A stretch of DNA of 36,563 nucleotides from Chloroflexota bacterium (GCA_003158675.1 PMKN01000048.1:24331-60893); one strand, 5' to 3'. Shown: positions 7,741 through 17,439, numbered from the stretch's first letter. The notes: generated by a model not told the origin, from the sequence alone. A program made the numbers and translations.

Positions 7741-8316
7741 GTGGACATCGTCGGTGTGATTCGCTCGGCGCCGTTGGTCGACCTGGCGATCTTCGCCGGG
7801 TTCCTTGGTGCGTTCGTACTGGGGGCGGCCCAAGGAGTCATTCGACGGGTTCTGGGGATCATCTCGCTGATCTTCGCGTTCCTTCTGGCGACCAGCCTGC
7901 GTGCGCCTGTCGGCGACTATCTAGCTGGCCAGTGGACGCATTTCCCCTCCGGTTACGACCACCTCGTCGCGTTCATCGTCCTCTTCGCGGTGCTGTGGAT
8001 CGGCTTCTCCATCCTGATCCAGGGCTTCTACAAGAGAACGGATCTGTCGGCGGCGCATCCAGTTGTCGACGACGTGGCGGGCGGCCTTCTGGGGGTGCTG
8101 GAGGCGCTCATCCTGCTGGTGATCGCAATCATCATCCTGGGCTCCTACGCTCTGCCGGACCAACTGGCGGGCGAGTACCCGCAGCTCCGCTGGGCCCACG
8201 ACCTGCTGCTCCAGCAATCCCACATCGCGCAAGCACTTCGCGATCACGTTGCTCCGACAGTGGTGCATCTGCTTTCTGTGCTGCTGCCGAGCGATCTCGT
8301 GGCGATGTTCCCCTGA
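7741..8316 (+). CDS. CvpA-family membrane protein
   Basis: A 191-residue integral membrane protein with about four hydrophobic segments: LVDLAIFAGFLGAFVLGAA, IISLIFAFLLAT, LVAFIVLFAVLWIGFSILI, and LLGVLEALILLVIAIIIL. Topology, length and the pattern (D-L-x(n)-G-x-x-x-G near the N-terminus, then a G-R-x-L-G-like stretch) fit the CvpA (colicin V production) family, often found next to mutS2 in Firmicutes-like genomes. Its biochemical role is not established. GTG 7741 is chosen because GGAGGG stands just upstream; an in-frame codon at 7681 would add 20 unremarkable residues. mpg begins 20 bases after its stop. Confidence 0.78.
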   Translation: MDIVGVIRSAPLVDLAIFAGFLGAFVLGAAQGVIRRVLGIISLIFAFLLATSLRAPVGDYLAGQWTHFPSGYDHLVAFIVLFAVLWIGFSILIQGFYKRTDLSAAHPVVDDVAGGLLGVLEALILLVIAIIILGSYALPDQLAGEYPQLRWAHDLLLQQSHIAQALRDHVAPTVVHLLSVLLPSDLVAMFP

Positions 8317-8336
8317 GTTACTCGCGCATCACGGGA

Positions 8337-9032
8337 ATGGGCGCAGGTTCCGCCGAGCCTGGCTTTGCGCGGCCGTTGTTGGCCGCCGACAGTCTGGAGG
8401 CCGCGCGTGTGCTGATCGGCGCCAGGCTGATCCGCGAAGGTGTCGACGGAGTTAGGGCCGGCAAGATCGTTGAAGTCGAGGCCTATATCGGCGTCGACGA
8501 CGGGGCCTCACACGCACGATTCGGACGGACGAAACGCAATGCCCGTATGTTCGGTCCGCCTGGCAATGCCTACGTGTACCTTGTCTACGGCATGTACCAC
8601 TGTCTGAACGTGGTGACGGACTCCGAAGATCGTCCGGCTGCGCTGCTGGTTCGCTCGGTCCAGCCGCTCGAGGGAGCGGACCTGATGCGTCGTGCGCGCA
8701 CGGAGCTGGTCGAGCTGCGTAGCGGCCGCGATATTGCTCGCACGGCACGCGCCCGCCAGAGAGTGATCGCTCTGCCCGATGCGGCCCTGGCAAGCGGCCC
8801 GGGTCTGGTGTGTGCCGCCTTTTCCATCGACCGTCACGACGACGGGGTCGACCTGTGCGACCCGGCCTCGCCACTCCGCCTGGAGGCGGCGCCGCGGGGC
8901 GAGGCTCCACCCGACCTGGCCTGGGGGCCAAGGATAGGGATTGGATACGCGGTCGAGCCGTGGCGCAGCCGGCCATGGCGGGTTTGGGCGGTCGGAAACG
9001 GTTCCGTCTCGGGCAAGGCGGCCTCCAGGTGA
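8337..9032 (+). CDS. mpg: 3-methyladenine DNA glycosylase (AAG/MPG family)
   Basis: Removes alkylated purines such as 3-methyladenine and hypoxanthine to start base-excision repair. The family block is clear: VEVEAYIGVDDGASHARFG (45-63) with catalytic E48, then GRTKRNARMFGPPG and YVYLVYGMYHCLNVV. The product is 231 residues, normal for bacterial AAG. The frame is open far upstream (to 7671), but that part overlaps the cvpA-like gene in another frame. ATG 8337 puts the homologous region at the expected distance. The stop TGA overlaps a GTG that could start mutS2. Confidence 0.93.
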   Translation: MGAGSAEPGFARPLLAADSLEAARVLIGARLIREGVDGVRAGKIVEVEAYIGVDDGASHARFGRTKRNARMFGPPGNAYVYLVYGMYHCLNVVTDSEDRPAALLVRSVQPLEGADLMRRARTELVELRSGRDIARTARARQRVIALPDAALASGPGLVCAAFSIDRHDDGVDLCDPASPLRLEAAPRGEAPPDLAWGPRIGIGYAVEPWRSRPWRVWAVGNGSVSGKAASR

Positions 9033-9094
9033 CGCCACGGAGCCCCAGGGAGACTACGCCTTCCGGCTCGGCGCCGGCCGCCCCCGCGGGCGGG

Positions 9095-11455
9095 ATGGAC
9101 CGACGGTCCATGGCCCTCCTCGAGTTCCCGCTTGTCCGCGCCCGACTCGCGGCCGCGACGGGCTTTCCGCCGGGACGGCGCCTCGCCGAAGCGCTAGAAC
9201 CGTCCACAGACAGGGTCATCGTCGCCCGCGGCCTTGATGAAACCGGGCAGACGCGAGCATTCGTTGCCGAGCATCCCGGAGCCGGCATCGGAGGCGCCAA
9301 GGACGTTGGGCCGTGGGTCGAAAGGGCAGCCCGCGGCGGGAGGCTGGAGCCCGCCCACTTCCTCGATATTCTGGCCACGCTGGAGGCCGCGTCTCGACTC
9401 GGCGAGGCGCTGTCCGGGGATCGGCGCTCGATCCTGCGCGATCTGGGGCGCGAGATTCATCCGCTACCCGCTTTGCGGAGCGTGCTCAGCCGAAGCTTCG
9501 ATCCGACGGGCGAGCTTCTTGACACGGCATCGCCCCGTCTCGGCGGCTTGAGACGAGCCGTCCGCGTCGCCTACGATCGGCTCCGCACCCGCCTGGATCA
9601 GCTCGTCCATTCAGGGGAGATGTCGGGCGCTCTGCAGGAACCGATCGTCACGCTGCGCGGTGGTCGGTACGTGATCCCCGTGCGTGCCGACGCCCGGAGC
9701 AAGGTCAAGGGCATCGTCCACGACGCATCGGGGAGCGGCCAGACGCTCTTCGTTGAACCGCTCGTGGCCGTGGAGCTTGGCAACGCCTGGCGAGAGGCGG
9801 CTGTAGCTACACAGTCCGAAATCGACCGCATCCTCGACGAACTCTCGGTCCAGGTTGCCGGTCACGCGCTCCAGCTCGGCGAAACTCTGGACGCTCTGGC
9901 TCGCTTCGATTTCTGGGCGGCCAAGGCGCGTCTTGCCGAAGAGATGGATGCGGTCGCAGCCGAGATCGCCGACAGGCCCGAGATAGTGATGCTCGGCGCG
10001 CGCCATCCCGGCCTGGCCGGTCACGTCGTTCCGATAGACATTCGACTCGGGGACGGCTACTCGGCGCTACTGATTACCGGGCCGAACACGGGCGGCAAGA
10101 CGGTCGCCCTGCGGACGCTCGGACTTCTGAGCCTGATGCATCAAGCCGGTCTGCACGTGCCGGCCGACGCGGGCACGAGCCTGCCGGTACTGCTGGACAT
10201 CTACGCCGACATCGGAGACGAGCAGTCTGTGGCGCAGTCGCTCTCGACATTCAGCGGCCACCTGCGCTCGATCGTGCGCATCGTAGAGGCTGCTTCCCCT
10301 AACAAGCTCGTGTTGCTGGACGAGCTGGGCGCCGGGACGGACCCGACCGAGGGCTCGGCGCTGGCGCAGTCGCTGCTCGATCATTTCATCAAAGCAGGCG
10401 CCCTTGTCGCGGCCACGACTCACTATGCCGAGCTGAAGCTGTACGCGCACACAACCGCCCAGGCGCGCAACGCGAACGTCGAGTTCGACGTGGATACCCT
10501 GCGGCCGACATACCGGCTCTCGATCGGGCTGCCGGGCCAGAGCCAGGCATTCGCCATCGCGGAGCGGCTCGGCTTGCCGGTGGCCATAGTCGCCGACGCC
10601 AGGTCCCGCCTGACCGAGGAGCAGCATGCCTTCGAAGAGACCCTGGCTTCCATCAAGGCGACCGAACTCGAGACGACCGAGACGCTGGCGCGCACCCGAC
10701 TCGCGGAGGAACGTGCCAGGACAGCCCTGGCCGCCGCTGAGGACGACCGACGTCGCTCGCACCGGGAGCGCGACGAAGCCATCAAGACGGCCCGCGACGA
10801 AGCGGAGCGTCTCGTGGACGAGGTCCGCGGCGAAGTGCGCGCCATCAGGCGCCAGCTAGAGCGCGAGACCGTCACGCAGCGCAGTTTGGACGATGGTCTC
10901 GAGCGCGCCCGCACCCACATCGAACGCCTGGCGCAACCTCAGGGCGAATCACAACCCGTCAGGCCGAGGGCGGTGGGCGGGATTGCGTGGCGGGCTGGGA
11001 TGCGTGCCCGCAGCATCGCGGGTGGCTGGGAAGGTCGACTCGTGGCATTGGAGAAAGGCGGCAAGCGAGCCACGCTAGAGGCAGGAGGTATGCGCATCAC
11101 GGTGTCCGTCGAGGATCTCGAACTGGCGGTCGGTGGAGAGGGACAGGGGAGGGCCGACCCTTCCGCGGGAACGTCGGGTTCCGCGTCGCGCCTGCAGCTC
11201 GAGCGCGCGAGGACGGTGGCCTCGTCGCTGGACCTGCGCGGCGCCAAGGTCGTGGAGGCGCTGGAGGTCCTGGATCGATATCTCGACGACGCGGCCCTGG
11301 CCGGCCTTGACCAGGCCACGATCATCCACGGCTCTGGTACCGGCGCTCTCCGCGACGCGGTGCGTGACCATGCGTCGGGGCACCCTCTCGTGAAGTCCTG
11401 GCGTGCCGGCGGCCGAGGTGAGGGCGGAGACGGCGCGACAGTGGTCGTGTTCTGA
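9095..11455 (+). CDS. mutS2: Endonuclease MutS2 with C-terminal Smr domain
   Basis: A MutS-homologue ATPase lacking the mismatch-recognition domain. Members suppress homologous recombination, and some rescue collided ribosomes. The N-terminal clamp/lever region is followed by the ABC ATPase with Walker A GPNTGGKT (329-336), signature SLSTFSGHLRSI and Walker B LVLLDELGAG (D409, E410). A charged coiled-coil comes next, then a KOW-like linker and the Smr domain with LDLRG (712-716) and HGSGTGALR (745-753). From ATG 9095 it is 786 residues and starts MDRRSMALLEF, the usual MutS2 opening. GTG 9029 (GTGA overlap with the mpg stop) would add 22 low-complexity residues and is possible, implying coupling with mpg. 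Confidence 0.95.
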   Translation: MDRRSMALLEFPLVRARLAAATGFPPGRRLAEALEPSTDRVIVARGLDETGQTRAFVAEHPGAGIGGAKDVGPWVERAARGGRLEPAHFLDILATLEAASRLGEALSGDRRSILRDLGREIHPLPALRSVLSRSFDPTGELLDTASPRLGGLRRAVRVAYDRLRTRLDQLVHSGEMSGALQEPIVTLRGGRYVIPVRADARSKVKGIVHDASGSGQTLFVEPLVAVELGNAWREAAVATQSEIDRILDELSVQVAGHALQLGETLDALARFDFWAAKARLAEEMDAVAAEIADRPEIVMLGARHPGLAGHVVPIDIRLGDGYSALLITGPNTGGKTVALRTLGLLSLMHQAGLHVPADAGTSLPVLLDIYADIGDEQSVAQSLSTFSGHLRSIVRIVEAASPNKLVLLDELGAGTDPTEGSALAQSLLDHFIKAGALVAATTHYAELKLYAHTTAQARNANVEFDVDTLRPTYRLSIGLPGQSQAFAIAERLGLPVAIVADARSRLTEEQHAFEETLASIKATELETTETLARTRLAEERARTALAAAEDDRRRSHRERDEAIKTARDEAERLVDEVRGEVRAIRRQLERETVTQRSLDDGLERARTHIERLAQPQGESQPVRPRAVGGIAWRAGMRARSIAGGWEGRLVALEKGGKRATLEAGGMRITVSVEDLELAVGGEGQGRADPSAGTSGSASRLQLERARTVASSLDLRGAKVVEALEVLDRYLDDAALAGLDQATIIHGSGTGALRDAVRDHASGHPLVKSWRAGGRGEGGDGATVVVF

Positions 11456-11545
11456 GTTGAGCCACCGATCGACCCGGGAGAAGTGCGAGAATCGGACTGG
11501 TCGGGTGGACCGTCACTCAACACCCGGCGTGTCATGGAGGAGATC

Positions 11546-12652
11546 GTGAGCACGCCCCAAGAGACCACCTCCGGCGAGCCCAGAGTCGTAGATGCCGGCG
11601 CATGGACGCCGGCTGACTGGGACGCGCAGGCGACCCTGAGTCCGCTTGGGGACGCGTTTCAGTCATACGAGTGGGGCGAGGTTAAGAGGCGGCTGGGATG
11701 GACGCCGCTGCGGTACTCGATCGAGGTCGCCGGCCGGCGGGTCGCGGTTGTCTTCGTCCAGGAGCGAACGGTCCTTGCCCGCCTGTCGCGGGTGCTGGGC
11801 CCGATCCGCCTCCACTATGCCCCCCGGGGCCCTGTGCTCCTCGAAGCGACTCCCGAGGCAGCCAAGGCGAGCCTGGCCGGCCTGCGCCAGATTGCCGGCG
11901 ATCGGCACAGTCTGGCGTTGACGATCGACCCGACATGGCGTCAGGACGAGGATCTTGCGGGAGCGTTGGCGGACTCTGGATTCCGCCCGGCGGCTCGGGA
12001 GGTTCAGGTATCGCGCACGGCGATGGTGATACCGCTCCACGTCGAGGAGATAGAGCAGCATTCTCTCCTGGACGACAGCGCAGCCACGAACATCAATAAG
12101 GCCCGCCGCGCCGGGGTGACCGCAGAGCGTGTCGATCTGGCCAACCCGGCGACCCGCGAGCAAGCTCTGGCTGAGTTCTTCGACATGCACGCGGCAACCG
12201 GGCGGCGCGAGGGGTTTCTCGTGCGCGCCCGGGAGTACGAGCTGGCGCAGTGGAGGAGTCTTGGCGAGGCGGACCTGGCAAGTCTGTGGTTCGCCTCCGC
12301 CGACGGGCGGCGCCGCAGCGGTCTCCTCCTTCTCCATTCGGGCCGAAACGTCGTCCTGTTCGCGGCAGGCTCACCGGACGACGCCAACCTTCGCAAGACC
12401 CGAGCCAATCATCTGCTCCACTGGTCGATCATGCGCTGGGCGGCCGCGGCTGGCTTCGAGGGTTACGACCTGGGCGGCGTCGACACGCACAAGCATCCTG
12501 GCTTGCCTACGGACCCATCCCATCCGCTGTGGAACCTGTACGAATTCAAACGGCGCTTCGGAGCGCAGGGAGAAGTCAGGATACGAGCGCACGAGTTCTC
12601 TCCCGACAGGTTCCGCGGGGCGGCGTGGCGTCTTGCGCGGCGGTTCCGTTGA
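11546..12652 (+). CDS. FemAB/FemX-type peptidoglycan aminoacyltransferase
   Basis: A 368-residue protein resembling FemABX GNAT-fold transferases, which use aminoacyl-tRNA to add residues to the stem peptide of lipid II. Visible family traits are YEWGEVKRRLGW near the N-terminus, RLHYAPRGPV, the NINKARRAGV helix, GRREGFLVR, and the C-terminal YDLGGVDTH...LYEFKRRFG block. GTG 11546 is chosen for its GGAGG (11536-11540) at five-base spacing; the open frame extends 21 codons further back. Neighbours murJ and a class A PBP support a wall role. The amino acid transferred cannot be read from sequence, and a tRNA-independent role in exopolymer export also exists in this superfamily. Confidence 0.82.
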   Translation: MSTPQETTSGEPRVVDAGAWTPADWDAQATLSPLGDAFQSYEWGEVKRRLGWTPLRYSIEVAGRRVAVVFVQERTVLARLSRVLGPIRLHYAPRGPVLLEATPEAAKASLAGLRQIAGDRHSLALTIDPTWRQDEDLAGALADSGFRPAAREVQVSRTAMVIPLHVEEIEQHSLLDDSAATNINKARRAGVTAERVDLANPATREQALAEFFDMHAATGRREGFLVRAREYELAQWRSLGEADLASLWFASADGRRRSGLLLLHSGRNVVLFAAGSPDDANLRKTRANHLLHWSIMRWAAAAGFEGYDLGGVDTHKHPGLPTDPSHPLWNLYEFKRRFGAQGEVRIRAHEFSPDRFRGAAWRLARRFR

Positions 12653-12765
12653 GCGGCCGTCCCGGGCCACGTCGCCCCACCGCCACGGGGGGCAGTGACA
12701 GCCGCATCTCGCCGCGCCACGACGCGTGGCTGCCGCGTCAGACGCTGCGAACCTCACCGGAGTCG

Positions 12766-14418
12766 GTGGCTGGCGACGCGGTGCTTGCCGGGGACGCGAC
12801 GAACCCGGCCACTCCGAACCTCTCGGCCACCTCGGCGGCAAGACTGGGCGGGCGAGCTATCGCCCTGGCCGGGCTCGTGGTGGTGGCCGGAGTGATGTTG
12901 TCGCGCGTCCTGGGCTGGCTCCGCTTCGCCGTGTTTGCCGCCAGGTATGGCACGGGACCGGACCTATCGGCGTTCATCGTGGCGTTCCGAATCCCCGACA
13001 CTCTGTTTCAGCTCGTTGCCGCCGGGGCAGTCGGCTCGGCGCTGGTCCCAGTGGCGTCGGCGCTCCTGGCGAATGGAGAGGAACGGCGTGCGCGCCGTCT
13101 CGTGGCCACGATCGCCAACCTGATGGTCCTAGGCCTCATCCCGCTGGCGGCGGCGGTCTGGGTCGCAGCACCGATGCTCGTGCCCATCGTCGGGCCAAGC
13201 TCGGACCCGTCCCAGGTCGCCCTGGAAGTCGAACTGACGCGCTGGATGCTCATTTCGCCGATCTTCCTGGCAATGGCGGCCGCCTTCACTGCTGGTCTGA
13301 ATGCGGCCGGGATCTTCGGTGCGCCCGCGCTCGCACCCAACATCTACAACCTCGCGATTATCGGCGCCGCGGTCTTACTGACGCCGTTCATGGGTATCTA
13401 TGGCCTGGCTGCGGGCGTGGTGCTGGGCGCGGTAGGGCACATGGGAATCCAGGCCTACGCCGTTCGGGAGCAGGGGCTCTATGGGCTTGTCATCGACCTG
13501 CGCGACCCGGCTGTCAAGGAAACTCTCCTGCTCATGGCGCCTCGAGCGTTGGGACTCGGCGTGACGCAGATAGTGTTCCTCGTCAACACCTTCTTCGCCG
13601 TCCAGGCGCATCTCGGGGCGCAAGGCCAGGTGGCCGGTCTCGACATCTACACGTACGCCTTCACCGCGCTGCAGATTCCCGTGGGGCTCATCGGCGTGCC
13701 GCTTGGCATAGTGCTCCTGCCTCCGCTGTCCCGCGCCATTGCCGGCGGCGACAAGGAGCGATTCGGCAGGCTGGTGGATCAGGCGCTGCGGCTCACGCTT
13801 TACGTTGTCATCCCGCTCACGGGATTGATGCTGGTGCTCGCGACCCCCACGCTCGGCCTCCTATTTCAGCACGGCAACTTCACGCCGGAGGCGACGTCCC
13901 TGGCGGCGCCTGTCTACGTCGTGTTTCTGCTCGGGCTTGTCGCTCACGTTCTGATTTCACTGCTCGCGCCGATCTTCTACGCAGGCAAGGACACCAGGAC
14001 CCCGGTCACGGCCGCGCTGGTTGCCGTGGCCGTGGACGTTGCCGCTGCGGGGCTTCTGTTTCCGCTGTTCGGGCTTGTCGGGCTGGCGCTCGCAATCGGC
14101 CTTGGAGCGTGGGCGGAGGTGTCGATGCTGCTCTATCTAATGCGGCATCGGATCGGCTTCGAGCTGGAGCCACTGGGTCGGACTGTCGCGTTCGCCATAC
14201 CGGGAGCGGCCCTGGCCGCGGCCGCTACGCTCGGGTCCTTCAGGTTCTTGGACAGCCAGGCGGGTGGTTCGATGGCATTCCCGGTGGTCGTTGTTGAGGT
14301 TGGGCTTGCCGGCCTTGTGGGGGTCGCCGTCTATATGGCGTGGAGCCGTTCGGTGCGCCGGCCTGAGTTCACCGAGGTCCTGCACATCGTAAGAACGGTG
14401 CTGGGCCGGGCTGGCTGA
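12766..14418 (+). CDS. murJ: Lipid II flippase MurJ
   Basis: A polytopic membrane protein of the MurJ/MviN (MOP) superfamily, moving undecaprenyl-linked peptidoglycan precursor across the membrane. It has about 14 hydrophobic helices and family motifs such as SRVLGWLRFAVFAARYG, FRIPDTLFQLVAAGAVGSA, SALVPV and, in the middle, FFAVQAHLG. The exact start is uncertain. GTG 12766 (GGAG just upstream) or GTG 12781 gives about 545-550 residues. TTG 12649 overlapping the femAB stop would add 39 residues of Arg/Pro/Ser-rich sequence. It ends convergent with the PBP gene. Together with the upstream transferase and the PBP it forms a peptidoglycan cluster. Confidence 0.92.
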   Translation: MAGDAVLAGDATNPATPNLSATSAARLGGRAIALAGLVVVAGVMLSRVLGWLRFAVFAARYGTGPDLSAFIVAFRIPDTLFQLVAAGAVGSALVPVASALLANGEERRARRLVATIANLMVLGLIPLAAAVWVAAPMLVPIVGPSSDPSQVALEVELTRWMLISPIFLAMAAAFTAGLNAAGIFGAPALAPNIYNLAIIGAAVLLTPFMGIYGLAAGVVLGAVGHMGIQAYAVREQGLYGLVIDLRDPAVKETLLLMAPRALGLGVTQIVFLVNTFFAVQAHLGAQGQVAGLDIYTYAFTALQIPVGLIGVPLGIVLLPPLSRAIAGGDKERFGRLVDQALRLTLYVVIPLTGLMLVLATPTLGLLFQHGNFTPEATSLAAPVYVVFLLGLVAHVLISLLAPIFYAGKDTRTPVTAALVAVAVDVAAAGLLFPLFGLVGLALAIGLGAWAEVSMLLYLMRHRIGFELEPLGRTVAFAIPGAALAAAATLGSFRFLDSQAGGSMAFPVVVVEVGLAGLVGVAVYMAWSRSVRRPEFTEVLHIVRTVLGRAG

Positions 14419-14459
14419 ACGCGGTCAGGAGGGGCCAGGAGAGTGTCCCGGAGGGTCAC

Positions 14460-14487
14460 CGCTCGGAGATCGCATCTACGCCGAGCG
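14460..14487. terminator. Convergent hairpin between murJ and the PBP gene
   Basis: CGCTCGG (14460-14466) pairs perfectly with CCGAGCG (14481-14487). An alternative pairing uses GATCGC and GCGATC in the same region. It lies in the 73 bases between two genes that point at each other and could serve both strands. No clear U tract. Confidence 0.4.
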
Positions 14488-14491
14488 ATCC

Positions 14492-17329
14492 CTATGCGGG
14501 CGGTGGCGTGATCGCGGCCGGCGTCGCGACTGCGGCCGGGGGTGCAAGTGTCGGGGCTTCCGTGGGAATCGGCGTTGGCTCCGACGTTGGCGCGGGCGTG
14601 GGTTCGAGGGTCGGTGCTGGCGTGTCGGTGGGGGCCGGCGTCAACTCCGGCGTCGGGGCCTCCGTGGGAGCCGGCGTATCCGTCGGCGGTGGCGGCGTTC
14701 CAGTGTTGGCGGTGCAATAGGTCGTCGGCGGGAACGGCGCTCCCCAAGTTGTCCCGTAGGGGGTCCAGAACCCAGTTTGGTAGAAGTACATCGTGGTTCC
14801 GTTGTTGGGGCCGCCCTTCTTGCCGACGCCGGTGCGCGCTCGGGCTATCCAGATCGCGTCGTAGGACAGGTAGTTCGGATTGCCGGCGTCGACCTGGCTG
14901 AGGTCCAGGAACCCCTTCGTGTCCTCGACGCCGGGGCAATCCCAGGTCCACAGCGTGTTGCTCACCGTGTCCACGTCCAGCGGCATCTTGGTGTCGTCGA
15001 CCTGGGTAGGCACGGTGCCGTTGATGAAGACTTCACGGACGGTGTTGTTGCCCGTATAGGTGCCGGGAAGCATGCCGCTGTACGCGTCGACGTTGACCCA
15101 TGTCAATCCGCCGGGCTGCTTGAAGTCCACCACCGGGGTGCCCGCGGTGACGTCTTGCATGAACGCGTGCCAGATGGGCGCCGCCAGTTCGAGCGACATG
15201 ACGCTGTTGCCAGCGGTGTGGTCGCTGTTGCCAGCCCAGACGCCCGCCACGATCGCGGGCGCATTCTGATCGTCTGGCGGGGCCACGTAGCCCAGCGCGA
15301 AGAGGTCCTCGGTCTGGTCGCTCGTGCCCGTCTTGAGCGTGGCCGGTCGCCTGGTCTTGCCCTGAGCCAGCTTGTACTGGCTCCACCAGTTGTTCTGGTT
15401 CGGGTCCGTGTTGCCTTTCAGGATGTCCGTCATCACATACGCGGCCTGGGGCGTAGTGGGATGGGTCACTGCCGGCTGGTGGTCATTCGCGGACCAGAAT
15501 GTGCCGCCCTTTGCGTCCGTGATCGAGAGGATCATGGACCGCGGGACGAGGGTCCCTCCATCGGCGATGGCGCCATATGCCGACACCAGATCGGCCGGCC
15601 TGACCTCGACTGTGCCGATGCCGATCGAAACGCCCGGATCCGAGTTAGGCGGAAACGATAGGCCGAAGTCCTGGGCGCGGTTCATGAGGTGGTCTACGCC
15701 GTTGATGGCCGCCGCCTTCACGGCCGGGATGTTGAGCGAGTACTGGAGGGCGTCTCGGAGCCGCACCGGGCCGCGCTCGTAATTGTCGGCATCGTGCGGT
15801 TTGTAGCCGCCGCCGAAGTCGGTCGCGACATCCATGAAGAGGGAGGCCGCGGTCATGGTCTTGTCCTGGAGGCCCACGATGTAGTTGATCGGCTTGAACG
15901 ATGACCCGGGCTGACGCCAGCCGTTGGACAAGACATCGAATTGCGGATCGAACAGGTTCTGGGACGGCGTGACGGGATTCTTGACCGGCTTCTCGTAGAA
16001 GCCGGCGCTGCCGGCGTAGGCGAGAACCTGGCCCGTCCGATAGTCGACCGCCATCAGCGCGCCGTTGTGCATGTTGCTGGCTCGGAGACCGTTCACATTA
16101 CCCGTGGAAGGGTTCGGTCCGACGATGCGGTAGTAGTCGTATGAATCCGTCTGAACGGTGATCCCCAGGGCGGCCAGGTAGTCGATCGTCGCCTGTTTGG
16201 ACCCCTGGTTCGGAGCCAGGATGTAGGCCTTGAGCCACTTCTCAGCTGTCGTCTGCATCGTCGCATCCAGGGTCGTGATGACTTTGTAGCCGCCGATGTC
16301 CACGGCCGCACAGTCAGCTGCATCGGTGCCCGCACCACAGAGAAGCGCCGCCAGCTGCTCGCGCACCTGTTCGTCGAACTGGGGCGCGATTAACTGGTTC
16401 TGCAGCGGCGGTTGGACGATCACCGGCTCGGACTCGGCGGCGAGAATGTCCGAATCCTTGTAGGTGCCCCGCAGCAGACCTTCCTCGTTGTACTGGCGCA
16501 TCTCCTCGAGGATGTAGTTGCGCCGGGCCACGATCTGGGAGGCGGGGGGCACGACCAGCCGGCCGTCCGGCTGCTCGACCGCGTTCTGGACGAGGTCGTA
16601 GTAGGTCGGCGCCTGGAGCAAGGAGGCTAGGATCACGGCCTGAGCGATTGTCAGCTTGCTGAGATCCGTGACCCCGAAGTAGCCAGCCGCCGCCGCCGCG
16701 ATGCCGTAGCTCTGATTCCCGTAGAAGTTCAGGTTCAGGTAGTCGGTGATGATCGTCTGCTTGCCCTCGACACCAGGGAACTCCTGGGTCAGCTTCACCG
16801 ACTGGATGATCTCCTTGATCTTGCGGTCCGTGAGGCTGGTGGTCGGCGGAAGCAGCACCTGCCGGACCAGCTGCTGCGTGATCGTCGAGGCCCCTCTGTA
16901 GTAGCCGGAGAGGGCGTCGCGGAATGCCGAGAGGACGGCGGCCGGATCGATGCCGCTGTTCGTCCAGAAGGTCTTGTCTTCTGCGGCCGTATGGGCGTCG
17001 AGGACGAGGTTCGGGATCTCCGTGAAGGTCAGAACGCGCCGGTTCTCGGAGCCGTAAGAGGCCAGCTGCACCTGCCCGGTTCGGTCATAGAGGGTCGTTG
17101 GCTGATTGAAGTTGCCGTTGCCTTCGAGGATTTGCTTCGGATCGCCGAGATCGCGGCTATAGGTCGCATAGACGTCCACAGCCGCGCCGAAACCGATGAC
17201 CCCGGCGAGCATCATGGTCCCGAGCAGCAGCATCGGGAGGATGATGGCGAAGCGTCCGACGGCGCCCCCTCGGGAAGCACCCCTGCCGCTATGCCGACGA
17301 CGTTGTCGTCGGGCCAGGCTGGTCTGCAT
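14492..17329 (-). CDS. Class A penicillin-binding protein (transglycosylase/transpeptidase)
   Basis: Bifunctional peptidoglycan synthase, 945 residues from ATG 17329 (GTG 17341 would add four). A basic cytoplasmic stretch precedes one transmembrane helix (about 27-49). The GT51 domain has AEDKTFW (catalytic E117), GASTITQQLVRQ and YLNLNFYGNQSYGI; the His usual in ED-x2-F-x2-H is Asn here. The transpeptidase has SSFKP (S476-x-x-K479), SLN (531-533) and KTGTS (666-670). The last roughly 80 residues are a Pro/Thr/Ala/Glu-rich tail of TPAPT-like units, probably extracellular and flexible. Divergent from tyrS across a short gap. TATGCT at 17350-17345 could be a -10 giving a very short leader. Convergent with murJ. 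Confidence 0.94.
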   Translation of the reverse strand: MQTSLARRQRRRHSGRGASRGGAVGRFAIILPMLLLGTMMLAGVIGFGAAVDVYATYSRDLGDPKQILEGNGNFNQPTTLYDRTGQVQLASYGSENRRVLTFTEIPNLVLDAHTAAEDKTFWTNSGIDPAAVLSAFRDALSGYYRGASTITQQLVRQVLLPPTTSLTDRKIKEIIQSVKLTQEFPGVEGKQTIITDYLNLNFYGNQSYGIAAAAAGYFGVTDLSKLTIAQAVILASLLQAPTYYDLVQNAVEQPDGRLVVPPASQIVARRNYILEEMRQYNEEGLLRGTYKDSDILAAESEPVIVQPPLQNQLIAPQFDEQVREQLAALLCGAGTDAADCAAVDIGGYKVITTLDATMQTTAEKWLKAYILAPNQGSKQATIDYLAALGITVQTDSYDYYRIVGPNPSTGNVNGLRASNMHNGALMAVDYRTGQVLAYAGSAGFYEKPVKNPVTPSQNLFDPQFDVLSNGWRQPGSSFKPINYIVGLQDKTMTAASLFMDVATDFGGGYKPHDADNYERGPVRLRDALQYSLNIPAVKAAAINGVDHLMNRAQDFGLSFPPNSDPGVSIGIGTVEVRPADLVSAYGAIADGGTLVPRSMILSITDAKGGTFWSANDHQPAVTHPTTPQAAYVMTDILKGNTDPNQNNWWSQYKLAQGKTRRPATLKTGTSDQTEDLFALGYVAPPDDQNAPAIVAGVWAGNSDHTAGNSVMSLELAAPIWHAFMQDVTAGTPVVDFKQPGGLTWVNVDAYSGMLPGTYTGNNTVREVFINGTVPTQVDDTKMPLDVDTVSNTLWTWDCPGVEDTKGFLDLSQVDAGNPNYLSYDAIWIARARTGVGKKGGPNNGTTMYFYQTGFWTPYGTTWGAPFPPTTYCTANTGTPPPPTDTPAPTEAPTPELTPAPTDTPAPTLEPTPAPTSEPTPIPTEAPTLAPPAAVATPAAITPPPA

Positions 17330-17439
17330 TACGGCTCGCACGATAGCATACGTTGATACGCGGTCATTTCACTCGGCCGCCTGGCCTTCGGACGGGCCGA
17401 CGGAGAAGCCTGTGACGGCAGTTAGGAGCAGGTTGGGCA

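Noticed and set aside
17342-17439. T-box in front of tyrS
   Set aside because: The gap is under 100 bases, has no GGTGG-ACCGCG core and is shared with the divergent PBP gene.
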